Source: Ditylenchus dipsaci (lineage: Eukaryota > Nematoda > Chromadorea > Rhabditida > Anguinidae). From it: a DNA stretch of 64,000 bases. A model generated the notes under the pieces. The model saw nothing but the letters and a program-made list of their open reading frames with translations, searched no databases and was not told the DNA's origin. The position numbers and the translations under genes were made by a program. Location: positions 123,587 through 187,586 of the forward strand of contig SADC01000161.1 of assembly GCA_004194705.1 (NCBI GenBank), in the 5' to 3' direction. Positions 42,203 through 53,895 of this stretch are shown one piece after another. Every line of letters begins with the position of its first letter. Position 1 is the first letter of the stretch.

Positions 42203-45200
42203 TTAATATGGGTGAAACATTATGTCAGACAGCCATGGATTTTTAAGCTTATTCTGTTCAGTTTCGAATTCTTTGCCACTATAGGAAAATTGAAAGAAGT
42301 TTTCTTTAGGTTCATTGTGTGTAGGAAGATTGTCACCATGTTTGGCAATCAATTTCAGAACAATCGCCTCCGTTGTCTTTCTTGTCACACCCGTACAATT
42401 GCAGATTATTAGCTTGTTTAATTGCTTGCAGGTGTCCAGCACATGCAAAATAGAGTCATCAGTGACCAAACGGCACACAGAAATTTCCAATTTCTTAAAA
42501 ATATCATTTATTATAAATAAAAACCAGCAAATAATACCTTGAGTCCAGGATTGCTTGTAGCAATTGCCTTTAGAACTGAATCATTCAAGTATTCGATCAT
42601 ACTCAAATCTAGATCATTTAGCTTCTCGAGACTAGCCAAATGCAGCAATCCGTTTTCGCTGTAGTCTTCATTGTTAACATTAGATGTAACAGAAAGACTG
42701 GTCAACTGACTGATGTTGCCAAGTGAATGGAGTAGGGATCAGAAATCAAGCTGTAAGGGACTATTTCCAAATAACTGAGTTGCTTCATGTGGTTAAAAGA
42801 GGGCAATTGCACGGATACCACTCCTTTGATGACCACTTTCTTGAGGCTAAAATAATCCTCTAGATCTTTTCCATTCGACTTTTAGATTTTAGATCGGGCC
42901 AAGGGCGCACCCAGAGAGGAGGGGCGGTTTGGGAGGCTACTCCCCCCCCACTCGTCAAATTTTTTTGAAAACGATTTAGGTAAAATGGCCTCAAAATGGC
43001 TTAGTGGCCCCTCCGCCAGATATTCTTGCGTACGCTACTGGATCGGGCTATATTAATTATTAGCTATAGTCGACGCTCGTTGTAACGTAACTCGATGTAC
43101 AGTTGACTCTCTGGTTAACGTCTTTCAAGGGACCAGCCTTAAGGGTACCTTTTAGAGAGGGACGTTAATCAGAGAGTCGTTAATCAAAGAGACATTTTAC
43201 TTATCTCTTGGGAGTTTTCCTAATTTATTTGGCACATAATCACCATGAACAATAATAACCAACAACTACTGAGTAAAGTATTCCAGAAGATTCTTTTGCT
43301 TTGGAAGATTAACCGTAACAGACATAAGTTTGAATAGATAAGTGGATCACGGGGATGTGTCACAGATATTTTTTTCGAAGGATTTCGATCCCGTTTTTAG
43401 TTATTGTCTGTCGGTCATTTGGCGGATATCCGTCGGGAATGCCGGATTACCGGAGTGCCGGATTGTCGAAGGTAGACATTGTGGGTTCCCTTTGTCGGCC
43501 AACCAAACTAAGCTTGGGATGCCGGATTAGCAGGGTGCCGGATTAGCGAGACTCGACTGTAAATAAATTTTGATAGGAATAGTTTTTATTCTGGAGCTAC
43601 TTGGGTGACGGACATAAGTTTAAATAGATAAGTGGATGATAGGGATGTGTCACGCATATGTTTTGGTCGAATTTGTGAAGAGACATTATCGGAGAGTCGT
43701 TTATGAGGGTTCAACCGGTTCTAATGCAGTGTTTGCGTGAGCTCACTCAAAGTGAGAATCTCAGTGAGTGAGAGACTCACTCTCACTCTAATATTTCGAT
43801 TTTTATTCTCACTCACTCTAATATTTTCACTCTCACTTGATTATTTTTTCATTCTCAGTGAGAATAGAGTGAGAATTACGCCTCTTTTAGCCTAACGCAA
43901 ATATCAACACAGTTTTATTCAGATAAAGGCAATACACCTAAATTAAAATTTAAAAAGAGAATAATAGCACTTATTTGTCGATTAACCTTGACTTTTTGAA
44001 GCAAGACAGTCTTACAGGTGACCATCCTTCCAACTACTTTTGAACGGAGTTTTAAGAATATAATTTCAAGTTTAGAATTAAAATTCAGACCACTCGAAGT
44101 TAGGATATGGGTTACTATTGAAGCATAGGTTGCTTCAGAGAAAATACGGTAATTCTGTTGTAACAAAAAATGCGCTGTTAAAAAGTAGGCAGAAGGATGG
44201 CCACCCAGCTCAAGTAAAGCTTTTTTTTCTTCAAAAAATGCTATAAAAAAGTTCATCTAGGGAAAATAACCCTTTTTCAGTGAAAAACGTGCCGCCTTTC
44301 AGCGGCATTATGGCATCCCTGTGTTTACCAATCATCAATAAATATGCTTATGTCTTTATTCGATACAATATTAAAAATTCGGCACTTATGCCGTTGGCCC
44401 CTCCCCTCTAAATTCTCGAAAGGTAACCCAGAAACACCTTCTTAACTGGTTTTTCTGTTCAATACGATAAAAGAAACATTTCTTATCAGTTTCTAATCAA
44501 TAAAACGAACTCTTTTTCAGAAAAATTTACTTAGAGTCGTCTTAGGTACCATGGTCTTTTCATGGTATTTTCGACTAATCTTTGGTCACATTAGATTAAG
44601 CTTAGGCTTTAGGAAAGGGTAGGCCAGTGTATGTTAGGACGGACTCAAATATGTTTATCCAAATACCCAAATATCCAAATACCTCAAACCGCCCTAAACA
44701 CCCTTAAACCAAACACAACCTGAAAAATAGAAATTTCTTAAAAATAAAAATTAACCCATTTTTCTAATTTGAAATTGTGTGAGCAATTGGGTTTTGTTAG
44801 GACCAAAATCAATATTTCACTCATGCAACCCCAAAGCGTGTGGTGGGTACATCCTGGATAGGTGGATACCCACTTGGATGGCACACAAAATTAGAATTTC
44901 TTACTAATTAAAAATAAACCATTTTTTCTAACTAAAAAAATTGTGAGGAATTGGGCTTGTTAAAACCAAGAGTGCGATTGGAGCAACAGAACCTTTGGGG
45001 CCCCACTCGCCAGAACCAAAGGGGTCCAGTCATTTTAAGTCTAATCTATGCAAAAATGTTCAATTTGGATCGCGCCTTACTTATTTTTCGCATAGATTAG
45101 ACTTAAAATGACTGGGACCCTTTGGTTCTGGCGAGTGGGGCCCGAAGGTTCTGGATAGCCGTGCGATTTTACCTACCCAACCCTAAACCTGAGGTGGCTA

Positions 45201-48200
45201 CCACCTGGACAGGTTGATATACGAGTAACTCCAGAGTAGGGGTATTTTCACCCGAATGACCTGAAAAGTCAAATGCTTCTATTTTTATATCTAAAATTAT
45301 AGTAAAATAGGTATGCCCCAGGCGGATTCGAACCAGCAATCTCGGCGGTAGATATCCAAGTGGTCGTCCACTTGGATTAAAAAAATTTTTCAAGTTTTTG
45401 TTTCCAAAACAACTTTTCCGCACTAATGCGAGCATACTGAAGATGGTTTGACAATGGTGAAATCAAGTTTTATCAAGAAACTTTTGAGTTATCGTAGATT
45501 CTTGATTTTAATAAATCAAGAGTTCACAATGACTCTAAAATTTCTCGATAAAACGTGATTTTACCATAGTCAAAGCATCTTCAGCATGCTCGATTTAGTG
45601 CAGACAGGTTGTTTTGAATCCGAAAAAGTAAAAAAATTTTTGATCCAAGACCACTTGGTTTGGTCACTATGGATGGAGTTCTGAGCGATTTTAAAGGCTG
45701 ATGTAATGGTTGCTGGTTCGAATCCAACTAGGCGCATACTTCCTTTTTTATTATAACTTTGAGAGCTTGAGTGGTCCATACAATCATCAACAAGGTTTCT
45801 GGTTCGAAACCCTCTGGATACAATCAATCCCGAGTAGGAAACTTCGATCCATAGTCCGGTCACCAGGTGCTTAACATGGTTCGGGAAGCATAAGCTACTT
45901 TTGGACGGTTTGGGTTGATTTGGGGTGGTTTCAGCAGTTTGAGATGGCTTGGGGCGAATTTGTATCTTGCCTTGTTCTTGTTACCTACTGCACTTGTCGA
46001 ATTCAATGATTCACGGGTTTATGGGTAATTATATGCTGATTCACGAACCAGCTTGTTATAGATCTTTCAAATAACTAGAAATATTTGGTGGCTTGGTGGG
46101 TTTGGTGGCGGATTTTTTCACTTTCACTTGACTTTTTGCCTTGGGGGACCAAGGCAAATTACCTTGTATTAAGGTATTCTACCCGTTTTGGTCACTGGAG
46201 CTGGGCAAATGAGTCTCTTCATGCATTTTTAATCAAGAGTCTTGCTCGGAATCATGTCTAAGGAAAGTGAGTGCGCGCATCTCTAACCAACCAAGCCCCT
46301 TCGGGGTCAACAAAACTATGTTCAAATTCCATCTTTTTGTGGTATCCAGGTACCCTTTCAGGTTGGATTACCTTGGGGACCAAGGCAAAAAGTTGAATTT
46401 CAGTCAAAAAAATTTTTTTCTAAAAATCCATTTTTCTGTGGAAAAATGTCAGAAAATAACTTTTTTTTTATCCTTTTCAGCATATAAAAATTACTTAGAA
46501 GTCATTTAAACACTATTTTTAAATAAGTGAAAAATCCGCCCCCCCCCCCCTAACATAATAAGTGGCAAAATTAAAAATTTGTTTTTTAAAAGAGGAAAAC
46601 TCGATATAACGTAACTCGATTTAACAAAAAATGTCTGTTTTTTAAACGAGTTTTTTCAACATAGGGGGGGGGACCCTGACTGTGAACTGCGGTTTTCATG
46701 ATTAATTTTTTTATGCGCGTATTCTTGAAGAGAGTGCTCAAAACGCATATTAATTTGGCTCCCCAGCTATAAAAGTCGACCTTTTTTGTCGACCTTCAGA
46801 GCTGAGGAGTGAGATTCGTGAGGGATTTGGGCACGCTCTACAAAACACGCAGAAAAAATTTCTATGGAAGCTCCTACAGGTCACAGTCAGGGTTCCTCCC
46901 TTATAAGTTAACGATAGGGCAGAATCTAACTCAGAAAAAACGGCTGATTTTTGTGAGTCAGTAAAAAATCATGGGAAACTTTTGACTGAATTTTTTTTCA
47001 AAAGCCGAAAGTCAGAAATAAATGAAAAACTTTGAATCGAGGCGTTTTATATGGTAATTTGTTTGTCGGTTTGCCTATTTTTGCCGCGAGAATAAAAACG
47101 AAAAAAGTTTTGTGCGGCAAAAAAAGCTTGCAAAGTATTAAGCTGATTTTTTGAAGAACTTACCATTTAAGATTGGAAAGAAGTAGCTTTAAATCGCAGT
47201 TTTGAATTTCTCCCTTTAGTTCCAGATATTCCAGCTGAAGGCATCGATGACCAATACGAGCAAGCTGAACATTATTTATCTCCCAGAAACCCATCTTTAG
47301 GTTCTTGAGTGTGCTTGGAATATATTCAAAGGACACAGGTATCAGATTGCAATCACACAAGACTAGTTGTTCAAGCATATTGCATGTTTTGAAAAAGTCA
47401 TCCAAAGATGTGGTCTACAAAATTAATTATACTACAACTAATTTGAATTGTAATGCTTTTTCGAAATACCTTGAAATTTTCGAAATAATAAGCGCCCCCC
47501 GACCTCCCTCGTTCAAAATCGTCTTCTTGGCATTGTGTTTTTGAGCTTATTTTTGAAGACTTTTCTCAGACAAGTCACCACTTCATTTGTAGCTAGTGAG
47601 ATGTGCTACAAGATAAGTGTTAGCTTGCCTGACAGCTGGCCAAAATACAATGCCAAACGACGATTTTTGAAAGGGGGCACTTATTAGAGGAAGTACGATA
47701 AATCATAAAATTAGGTGAGCGGGGAAGTCAATTAAAAACTCACATCTAGAACAAATCTATCAATCTTAATGCTTTTAAGGGTGTTGAAGCGGTCAGCCAT
47801 CTGCATAAGGTAGGCATGATCCAATTTACAATTGAAAACATGTAGATACTGCAACTGATTAACTGGAATTTGGCTCAGAAGTATATCCCAGAAACAATTA
47901 AAGTCAAGTAAACTCAATGTGACATTACACAAGTAAGGAGCACATCTGTCAGCTATGGCAGCAAGCTGGAAATTTAGAACGATTGTACAAAAAAATGTTT
48001 TAAACAAGATATCACCTTTTTCTTTGCCTTGTTAATCTTCTTTTCATCCTTAGTTCTCGCAATCTCACAAAGTTGTACGCATAAAAGGTGAAGCAGGTGG
48101 TATTGCGCCAACTGTGTGCTTGAATAATAGTCCTCCATCTTCGGCATACCGCTTCTATGGGAAGTTTTGTTTCCAAGTCCAGCTGTTTAAAGATGTGCAC

Positions 48201-49818
48201 CTGCAAAGATGACATAGACAGAATGTGACGGCGGGGGGTTTATTCAGAAACCGGATAATTCAACAGTCAGAGATTTGTCAATAAATGTTTTAACCTACTT
48301 TTTGACAACGTATCGAGCTGATTTTTTTCATGATCAATAGAAATAGCCTAGAGGAACTGATGCTGAGAAAAATCAGCTCGATACGTTGTCAAAAAGTAAG
48401 TTAAAACAATTATTGACGAAAACTCCGACTGTTGAATAATCCACTGTTGAATTATCGCTTTTTGAATTTTCCGTCTATTGAATAAACCCTCCGCCAATTT
48501 GACCAAATTGATTTTTTAACTTTTTAATGAAAAAGCCTCGAACGAGACGCATGTGGCTTGAGAGTTTAAGATGCACACACCAGGGGTAGACATGGACCGT
48601 CCCGGGCTGAAAAATGTCCGGGCCAGGCTTGGGCCTGAAGCCGAGGAAGAATGGCATATTTGAAGAATGAAGAATGGCACATGCGTATTTGCATTTTCAC
48701 TTCATTCCGTTTTATATCAGAAAACGAATGAGTAATACAAAATTTCCCACTAACAAATGCTCTAGAAACTGGGCTATAGTCAATTGACCCAAATTGCAAT
48801 TCCCAATAAAGTCAACTATCCCCTCAATCAACGCTTTCAGTACAGTCAACTATCGCAATACAGTCAATGATCCTAAAGTTGACTCTCCCAATGGTGCCAA
48901 TAAGAGAGTCGACAAACAAGAGTTTATTTGTGTACTTACCGCCTACTCACCAGAGCACGGCTGAACTTAGTTTAGTCTGGGGTTTACGTCAATAAGGGTT
49001 AAGTAAGCGTACGCCAGTGGCCAAGTACGTCTCCTGTACAGGTCCAGGAAAAAGGCAACCAGACAATTTCTAATATTTTTAGAATTTGTCGCGCGACATT
49101 TTCTAATATTTTTAGAATTTGTCGCGTGACATTTTCTAATATTTTTTCGGTAAATTCGGGACAAAACAACCGAATTTACCGAAAAAATATTAGAAAATGT
49201 CACGCGACAAATTCTAAAAATATTAGAAAATGTCTGGTTGCCGGAAAAAACCCTAGTTGTCCTATGCGCAAGTAGGTGCTCTAAGCAGATGAGCCATCAG
49301 GCCGACCCGGCCTTTTTTTATTTTTCTGCTATCTGTCTGCCTTCCTCGAGTATGGGTGGGGGGAACTATAAAAGTATCTTTTTCTGCATTGAGAAAAAAA
49401 TCTGCTACTGCCATTTTGTAGCTGACATTCAGGGCTTTGAATTTTAACGCAAGAGTTTTCCTTAAACGCATGCTTTTGACATTGGGTTTGCGTTCATCAT
49501 GATTTATTTGCATGCAACATTTGCTTTCAAATTCAGCCCTATCAAACCCGTCAATTTTCAAACTATTTCCGATAATCAAACTTTTACAAAAAAATTGGAA
49601 ACTCAAGATTTAAAATTTTATATGGATGAAAATATACCGTCTTCAACAAAAATAAATTTTTAAAGTTTGAGGTTCTTTAGCGGGTAAGAAGTATCTCCCG
49701 GCATATTTTCACTATGCCACAAACAAGAACATGCTATTAGAAGGAATAAGAAAATTTGAATTACCATAATCTCGACTGGCAAATCCTGGATACTGACAAA
49801 TTGTTCTGCATTCGACAT
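42203..49818 (-). CDS. F-box/leucine-rich-repeat protein
   Basis: Exons 49818-49765, 48200-48016, 47965-47744, 47414-47164, 42846-42538 and 42493-42203, about 437 residues. The F-box is split by intron 1: SIQDLPVEIM then VHIFKQLDLETKLPIEAVCR and RWRTIIQAHSW. It is followed by leucine-rich repeats (LAAIADRCAPYLCNVTLSLL, LEYLELKG, LSVTSNV, LDLSMIEYLNDSVLKAIATS, LEISVCRLVTDDSILHVL). Such FBXL proteins recruit targets to SCF ubiquitin ligases. The frame slips in exon 2 near 48075 (TFYAYNF to RTKDEKKINKAKKK) and in exon 5 near 42738; other junctions are in phase. Intron 4 (4.3 kb, 42847-47163) and introns 1 and 3 hold many repeats. Target unknown. Confidence 0.82.
43075..43560. repeat. Two CAGTTGACTCTC / CTCGACTGTA repeat blocks in FBXL intron
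   Basis: 43095-43215 mirrors ACTCTCTGGTTAACG against GAGAGTCGTTAATC. 43420-43560 holds GCCGGATTACCGGAGTGCCG words and ends in AGACTCGACTGTA. Both resemble the pogo/Tigger-like iteron MITEs elsewhere in the window. Confidence 0.55.
43735..43875. repeat. GAGTGAGAATCTCAGTGAG repeat
   Basis: Repeated, partly mirrored words CACTCTCACTCTAATATTT and GTGAGAATAGAGTGAG. Same word class as 832-1020. Confidence 0.55.
44985..45160. mobile_element. Near-perfect foldback in FBXL intron
   Basis: The arms CAGAACCTTTGGGGCCCCACTC and its mirror, and AGTCATTTTAAGTCTAATCTA with its mirror, surround 45065. About 75-bp arms. Confidence 0.75.
45165..45875. mobile_element. Foldback with two tRNA-like (SINE) ends, head to head
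   Basis: CAGGCGGATTCGAACCAGCA on the left (minus-strand T-arm GCTGGTTCGAATCCGCC) is mirrored by GTTGCTGGTTCGAATCCAAC on the right. Between them the arms (ACTTGGATTAAAAAAATTTT, CGAGCATACTGAAGATG) mirror around 45515. A further GGTTCGAAACC lies near 45795. Box-B-like motifs suggest tRNA-derived SINE sequence duplicated in inverted orientation; no full tRNA cloverleaf is seen. Confidence 0.55.
46130..46395. mobile_element. CCTTGGGGGACCAAGG-ended repeat
   Basis: TTTTTGCCTTGGGGGACCAA on the left and TTGGGGACCAAGGCAAAAAG on the right. The interior matches 37985-38375 (TCATGTCTAAGG, GCGCGCATCTCTAACC, GGTACCC). Confidence 0.6.
47455..47702. mobile_element. MITE, TACCGTATTTACTC family, second copy (FBXL intron 3)
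   Basis: CGTTCAAAATCGTCTTCTTG through GACGATTTTTGAA is collinear with 35143-35390. The right tip ATTAGAGGAAGTACGATAA is decayed. Confidence 0.6.
48255..48470. mobile_element. Foldback with AATTCAACAGTC ends (FBXL intron 1)
   Basis: AACCTACTTTTTGACAACGT and ATCGAGCTGATTTTT are mirrored around 48345. The tips repeat TTGAATAAT / TTGAATTAT words. Confidence 0.65.
49055..49245. mobile_element. Foldback with TTTCTAATATTTTTAGAATT iterons
   Basis: The word GACATTTTCTAATATTTTTAGAATTTGTCGCG is present two to three times on the left and mirrored on the right around AAATTCGGGACAAAAC. Tips CGGCAACCAGACA / TGTCTGGTTGCCGG, approximately. Confidence 0.7.
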
Positions 49819-50142
49819 AGTAGCTTGGATGAGAAAATATGTAAACAAATATAATATTGCAAATCAGAACACTACTATTGAAATTGTGAAGACCAAATAA
49901 TTGGCAATGATATTTGACTGATTAAAGAGCCTATTGTTTATCTTGAGATGTTTACTAGATCTAATGATTAGATTGGTAAAAACCCAACTTGCTACTGTGT
50001 TTGAATTTTTTTGTCAAAAATCGTCAACTTTTTGAGAAAAGCTTTTGGAAAGTCACCTGATACCAAAATTTCATCCTGAATTCGAATCCGTTAAGGTCAG
50101 ATCAAAAAAATATCTGTGAGCTCAGATATCTCCTAAAGTAGG

Positions 50143-50276
50143 TAGGGTTGTCGACGCGTCGAAATTTTCGACGCGTCGAGTCGAAAGTCGAAATTTTCGA
50201 CGCGTCGAGTCGAACGTCGAAATTTTCGACGCGTCGACGTGAAAAGTCGAATTCGACGCGTCGAGTCGACAACCCT
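50143..50276. mobile_element. 134-bp palindromic hAT MITE with 8-bp target duplication
   Basis: TAGGGTTGTCGACGCGTCGA to TCGACGCGTCGAGTCGACAACCCT, with AAAGTAGG at 50135-50142 and 50277-50284. The body consists only of TCGAAATTTTCGACGCG words. Confidence 0.85.
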
Positions 50277-50372
50277 AAAGTAGGTAAGTGCCCGGATGCC
50301 ATTTTACCGCTTTTAAGCGGCATTTTCCGCTTTTTTACCTTCTTTGCCGCTTAAATTTTAAATGCCGCTTAA

Positions 50373-52571
50373 CACTAGAACGGTCGAGCGGCCACTTTGT
50401 GCAGTTGGAGTCAGTTTTCGACGCTGATTCCGAATATGGTCACAGAATTTGCTAATTCGTTGTTTTGAGTGGTAAACACCCTTTGAATTTTGGACACCAA
50501 AATCAGTAACAGCTCGATGTTTTACTTGTTACTCGAGAAGTATTTAATCGTGAGTCAAGCTTGATAGCTTGTTTGAAGCTGAAATTCCGGCCTTTCTAGC
50601 TGTATATTACACACGGGTTGGTTGCAATAAAAGTGTGTTTTTAAAGTCTTTCAAAACATATTCAAATTTTCAAATTTTAAACATCTAGAAAAAAGTGCTT
50701 GTATTTTTATTATAGAGACACACTCAAAAATCGGATACGATAGGAAGAAAGAGCAGACAAAACTGGGTCTAGAACGTCTATTTAAAAAAAAGTTCGTTAG
50801 TTATTTGCTTGGTAAATTTACATCAAACAAAATTGTTGCAAAATTCGAAAAAAATAAAACCGCGATTTGATCGAATTCAAATATTTTTATGCATCACAAA
50901 TTTCAAAATACACAACAAAAATGCAACCAGAACATTTATTTGCAGTGATCACATTTAGAAACTTCTTTCTTTGACCGGTGAAGTTCGCAGTAAGGCTATG
51001 GCATTTTGAGCATTCTTTTTGGCATCTTTTGTCGCAGGCGTAGCATCGTCCTTGGCAAATATAAGCTTTGACTGACTTCTTGTTGTCATTGAGTGTAGCG
51101 TCCGGCGATCTTGACGAGCGAGATTTTTTCAATGAACCTCTGCAGGTAAAAAACTTATCAGAAGCATAATTATGGTAATGTATTTTAGAATGGTAAAGTG
51201 CAGTTTGTATTCCGTCAGAGGGAAACTCTTTTGAAGTTCCAAGTTAGAGATACAAAGCAAGTTTCGCTCTACTCCACAGCTCACCACAAAAAAGAAATGG
51301 ATAAATCAGGGAGGCCAAAGATGATCGCTGTTTACAATCAAACCAAATTCGGTGTCGATATCTTTGATGAAATGATCAATGGGTATTCTTACAAGCCCGC
51401 AACAAGACGCTGGCCGCTCCGACTTTTTATGGGCTTAGTTGTGGATGGGGGCGCGCAAAATGCCTTTGTATTGATGGGGGAAAAGCAACCAAGACGCGAC
51501 TTCCTGCACAATTTATCCGATCAGCTAATGGATGGTTTGAAGAAGAAAGGAGCAAGGAGAAAGGAGGTCACTGGAGCACAAAAGAATTTGGAGAAATATC
51601 AAACTTATATGCAAGGTATATTTAGACCAAATGTGTATAAATTTATCAATCTATCTATAGCGTTCACGCGAAAATGGTCTCATCCGCAAGCTTGAAGAAG
51701 AGCATTGCTACATCTGCAGATCAACAATCCGTGGTCAAAGATTATTAGCTGTGGAAGTTGTCAAAAGCCAATTTGTGAAAAGCATGCAGTGACGAAGACC
51801 ATTTGTATATCCTGCGATGAGACCGCTCGTCAAGATCGCCGGACGCTACACTCAATGACAACAAGAAGTCAGTCAAAGCTTATATTTGCAAGGACGATGC
51901 TACGCCTGCGACAAAAGATGCCAAAAGAATGCTCAAAATGCCATAGGCCTTACTGCGAACTTCACCGGTCAAAGAAAGAAGTTTCTAAATGTGATCACTG
52001 CAAATAAATGTTCTGGTTGCATTTTTGTTGTGTATTTGAAATTTGTGATGCATAAAAATATTTGAATTCGATCAAATCGCGTTTTTATTTTTTTCGAATT
52101 TTGCAACAATTTGTTTGATGTAAATTTACCAAGCAAATAACTAACGAACTTTTTTTAAATAGACGTTCTAGACCCAGTTTTGTCTGCTCTTTCTTCCTAT
52201 CGTATCCGATTTTTGAGTGGTGTCTCTATAATAAAATACAAGCACTTTTTTCTAGATGTTTAAAATTGAAAATTTGAATATGTTTTTGAAAGACTTTAAA
52301 AAACACACTTTTTATTGCAACCAACCCGTGTGTAATATACAGCTAGAAAGGCCGGAATTTCAGCTTTCAAACAAGCTATCAAGCTTGACTCACGATTAAA
52401 TACTTCTCGAGTAACAAGTAAAACTATCGAGCTGTTACTGATTTTTGGTGTCCAAAATTCAAAGGGGTGTTTACCACCTCAAAACAACGAATAGCAAATT
52501 CTTGACCATATTCGAATCAGCGTCGAAAACTGACTCCAACTGCACAAAGTGGCCGCTCGACCGTTCTAGTG
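50373..52571 (+). mobile_element. piggyBac derivative with about 750-bp inverted ends
   Basis: Tips CACTAGAACGGTCGAGCGGC and the mirror GCCGCTCGACCGTTCTAGTG, flanked by TTAA at 50369-50372 and 52572-52575, the signature target site of piggyBac. The left arm (50373 to about 51122) is an inverted copy of the right arm (about 51823 to 52571), which includes the 3' end of the transposase gene. The arms are nearly identical apart from single-base length differences. It is inserted in the GCCGCTTTTT-rich end of a hAT relic. Confidence 0.88.
51198..52007 (+). pseudogene. piggyBac transposase, C-terminal third
   Basis: KPKMIAVYNQTKFGVDIFDE-like sequence (residues PKMIAVYNQTKFGVDIFDEM, then RRWPLRLFMGLVVDGGAQNA) matches the block holding the third catalytic Asp of piggyBac transposases. 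It is followed by two Cys-rich zinc modules: CYIC...CGSCQKPICEKH...CISCDE and CSKCHRPYCELH...CDHCK. The first two catalytic Asp residues and the N-terminus are missing because the left side is replaced by the inverted arm. The frame breaks near 51690, 51765 and 51830. It cannot encode active transposase as read. Confidence 0.85.
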
Positions 52572-52619
52572 TTAAGCGGCTTTATCCGCTTTTTTTTGCT
52601 GATTTCGCCGCTTTTTGCC

Positions 52620-52795
52620 GCTTTTTGGTTCAGAGCTGGATCAGACCGGATAAGACGGTTGAGGGCTGGATCAGACCGGATCAGGGCTAGATCAGACCGG
52701 ATCAGGGCTGGATCAGACCGGATCAAGGCTGGATCAGACCTGTTCAGGGATGGATCAGACCGGATCAGACTGGTTTAGGGCTGATTGAGACTGGA
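52620..52795. repeat. Tandem repeat GGCTGGATCAGACCGGATCA
   Basis: About eight copies of a 20-21 bp unit. A related GATCAAGAGTTACTC / GATCACGAGT word array follows at 52925-53105. Confidence 0.8.
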
Positions 52796-53309
52796 CGACA
52801 CAGTAGGTAGTGTGAGGTAGGTGATGACGGGTTACTTTTGCCAAAAGTAGGTAAAACCCAAAAAAAGAGTGTGGATCACGAATTACTCTGGCCAAATATG
52901 AGAGGAAAACCCGAAGACAGTGCAGATCACGAGTCACTCGCCTATTGAAACCGGATCGATAGATCAAAAGTTACTCTTGATCTATCGATCCAGTTTCAGA
53001 CCAAACGAGTAGGATCATAGATCAAGAGTTACTCTAGATCCTTGATCCGGTTTCAGGTGGACGAGTAGGATCACGAGTAACTCTTGATCCTTACTCTATC
53101 CGCCGACTCGAAAGTGGCTCTTGCATATAGCATTTTGTTTCAAAAATTGCGGAAGAATTGGCCACACTCCTGGAGGAAATCATCGAAGTTGAAGCATATC
53201 TGAGGAGCTCAACAAAGAAAAAAAGTTCACCGACTGGACATCGACAAGAAGTGTCCAGTGATTTTACGTAACAAGAACATCGTCCACCTGAAAAAGATGG
53301 TCTCTGCGT

Positions 53310-53535
53310 TCCTTAGCATTTTTCCGTCAAATGCATACTGTGATGATGAATGCACTATGGACAGACGAAAAGAATCGCTTTATCGCCTCTACTATAAATG
53401 CCTTACTTTGCGTCAAGTGTAATTTTGAGATGAACAGTGTTGATGCGTATGATTTTTTATTTGGGCCAGAAACTGTTGTTAGAAAAGCCAAAGCTGTAGA
53501 AAGTATCAGTTTGCTGAATAAATGTTATTTCTGAT
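53310..53535 (+). pseudogene. hAT transposase C-terminal dimerisation remnant
   Basis: FFRQMHTVMMNALWTDEKNR then FIASTINALLCVKCNFEMNS and VDAYDFLFG match the dimerisation end of hAT proteins (LW.D...R....TI.A.L..K.NF...C...YD.L). It ends in a stop at 53532-53534. No upstream core is recognisable. Confidence 0.55.
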
Positions 53536-53895
53536 GTATTTGTTGGCATTTAAGAAGGTTTGAGAAGGTTAAAGGTTGTATTAAAATTCCGCTTTTTTGC
53601 CGCTTTTACAAACGAAATGCCGCTTTTTCCGCTTTTTTTACCTCAACATACCGTTTTTTTCTAATTTTGGTTGGATCCCTGGGTAAGTGGTCCGAATTTT
53701 CTGACTGGTCTACTCAAAATAGCAATATCTAAGCTCACAAAAATTATTTTGATCTGATATCAACGATTCGGATTCAAAATAAGATTTTGATACTAGAGGT
53801 GACTTTTTAAAAGCTTTTCCTTAAAAAATTGGTGATTTTTTCACCAAAATCGAAAAAAAAAATTCAAACAGGGCGCGAGTAGGGTATCGTTCGAT

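Larger units (their letters stand above)
50290..53650 (+). mobile_element. hAT-like relic with GCCGCTTTTT ends
   Basis: ACCGCTTTTAAGCGGCATTT, TTTGCCGC and similar words at 50305-50370 and 52576-52625, and again at 53585-53650 (CCGCTTTTTTGCCGC). A hAT transposase tail lies inside near the right end. The piggyBac element sits within the left end. Outside it, copies of the 25150-25350 repeat stand in inverted orientation (50030-50130, 53725-53895). Confidence 0.5.

Noticed and set aside
44700..44985. Pro/Asn-rich tandem words as a coding exon
   Set aside because: They are dispersed repeat sequence (CCAAATACC, CACTTGGATGG) shared with 40805-40890, without an open frame of note.
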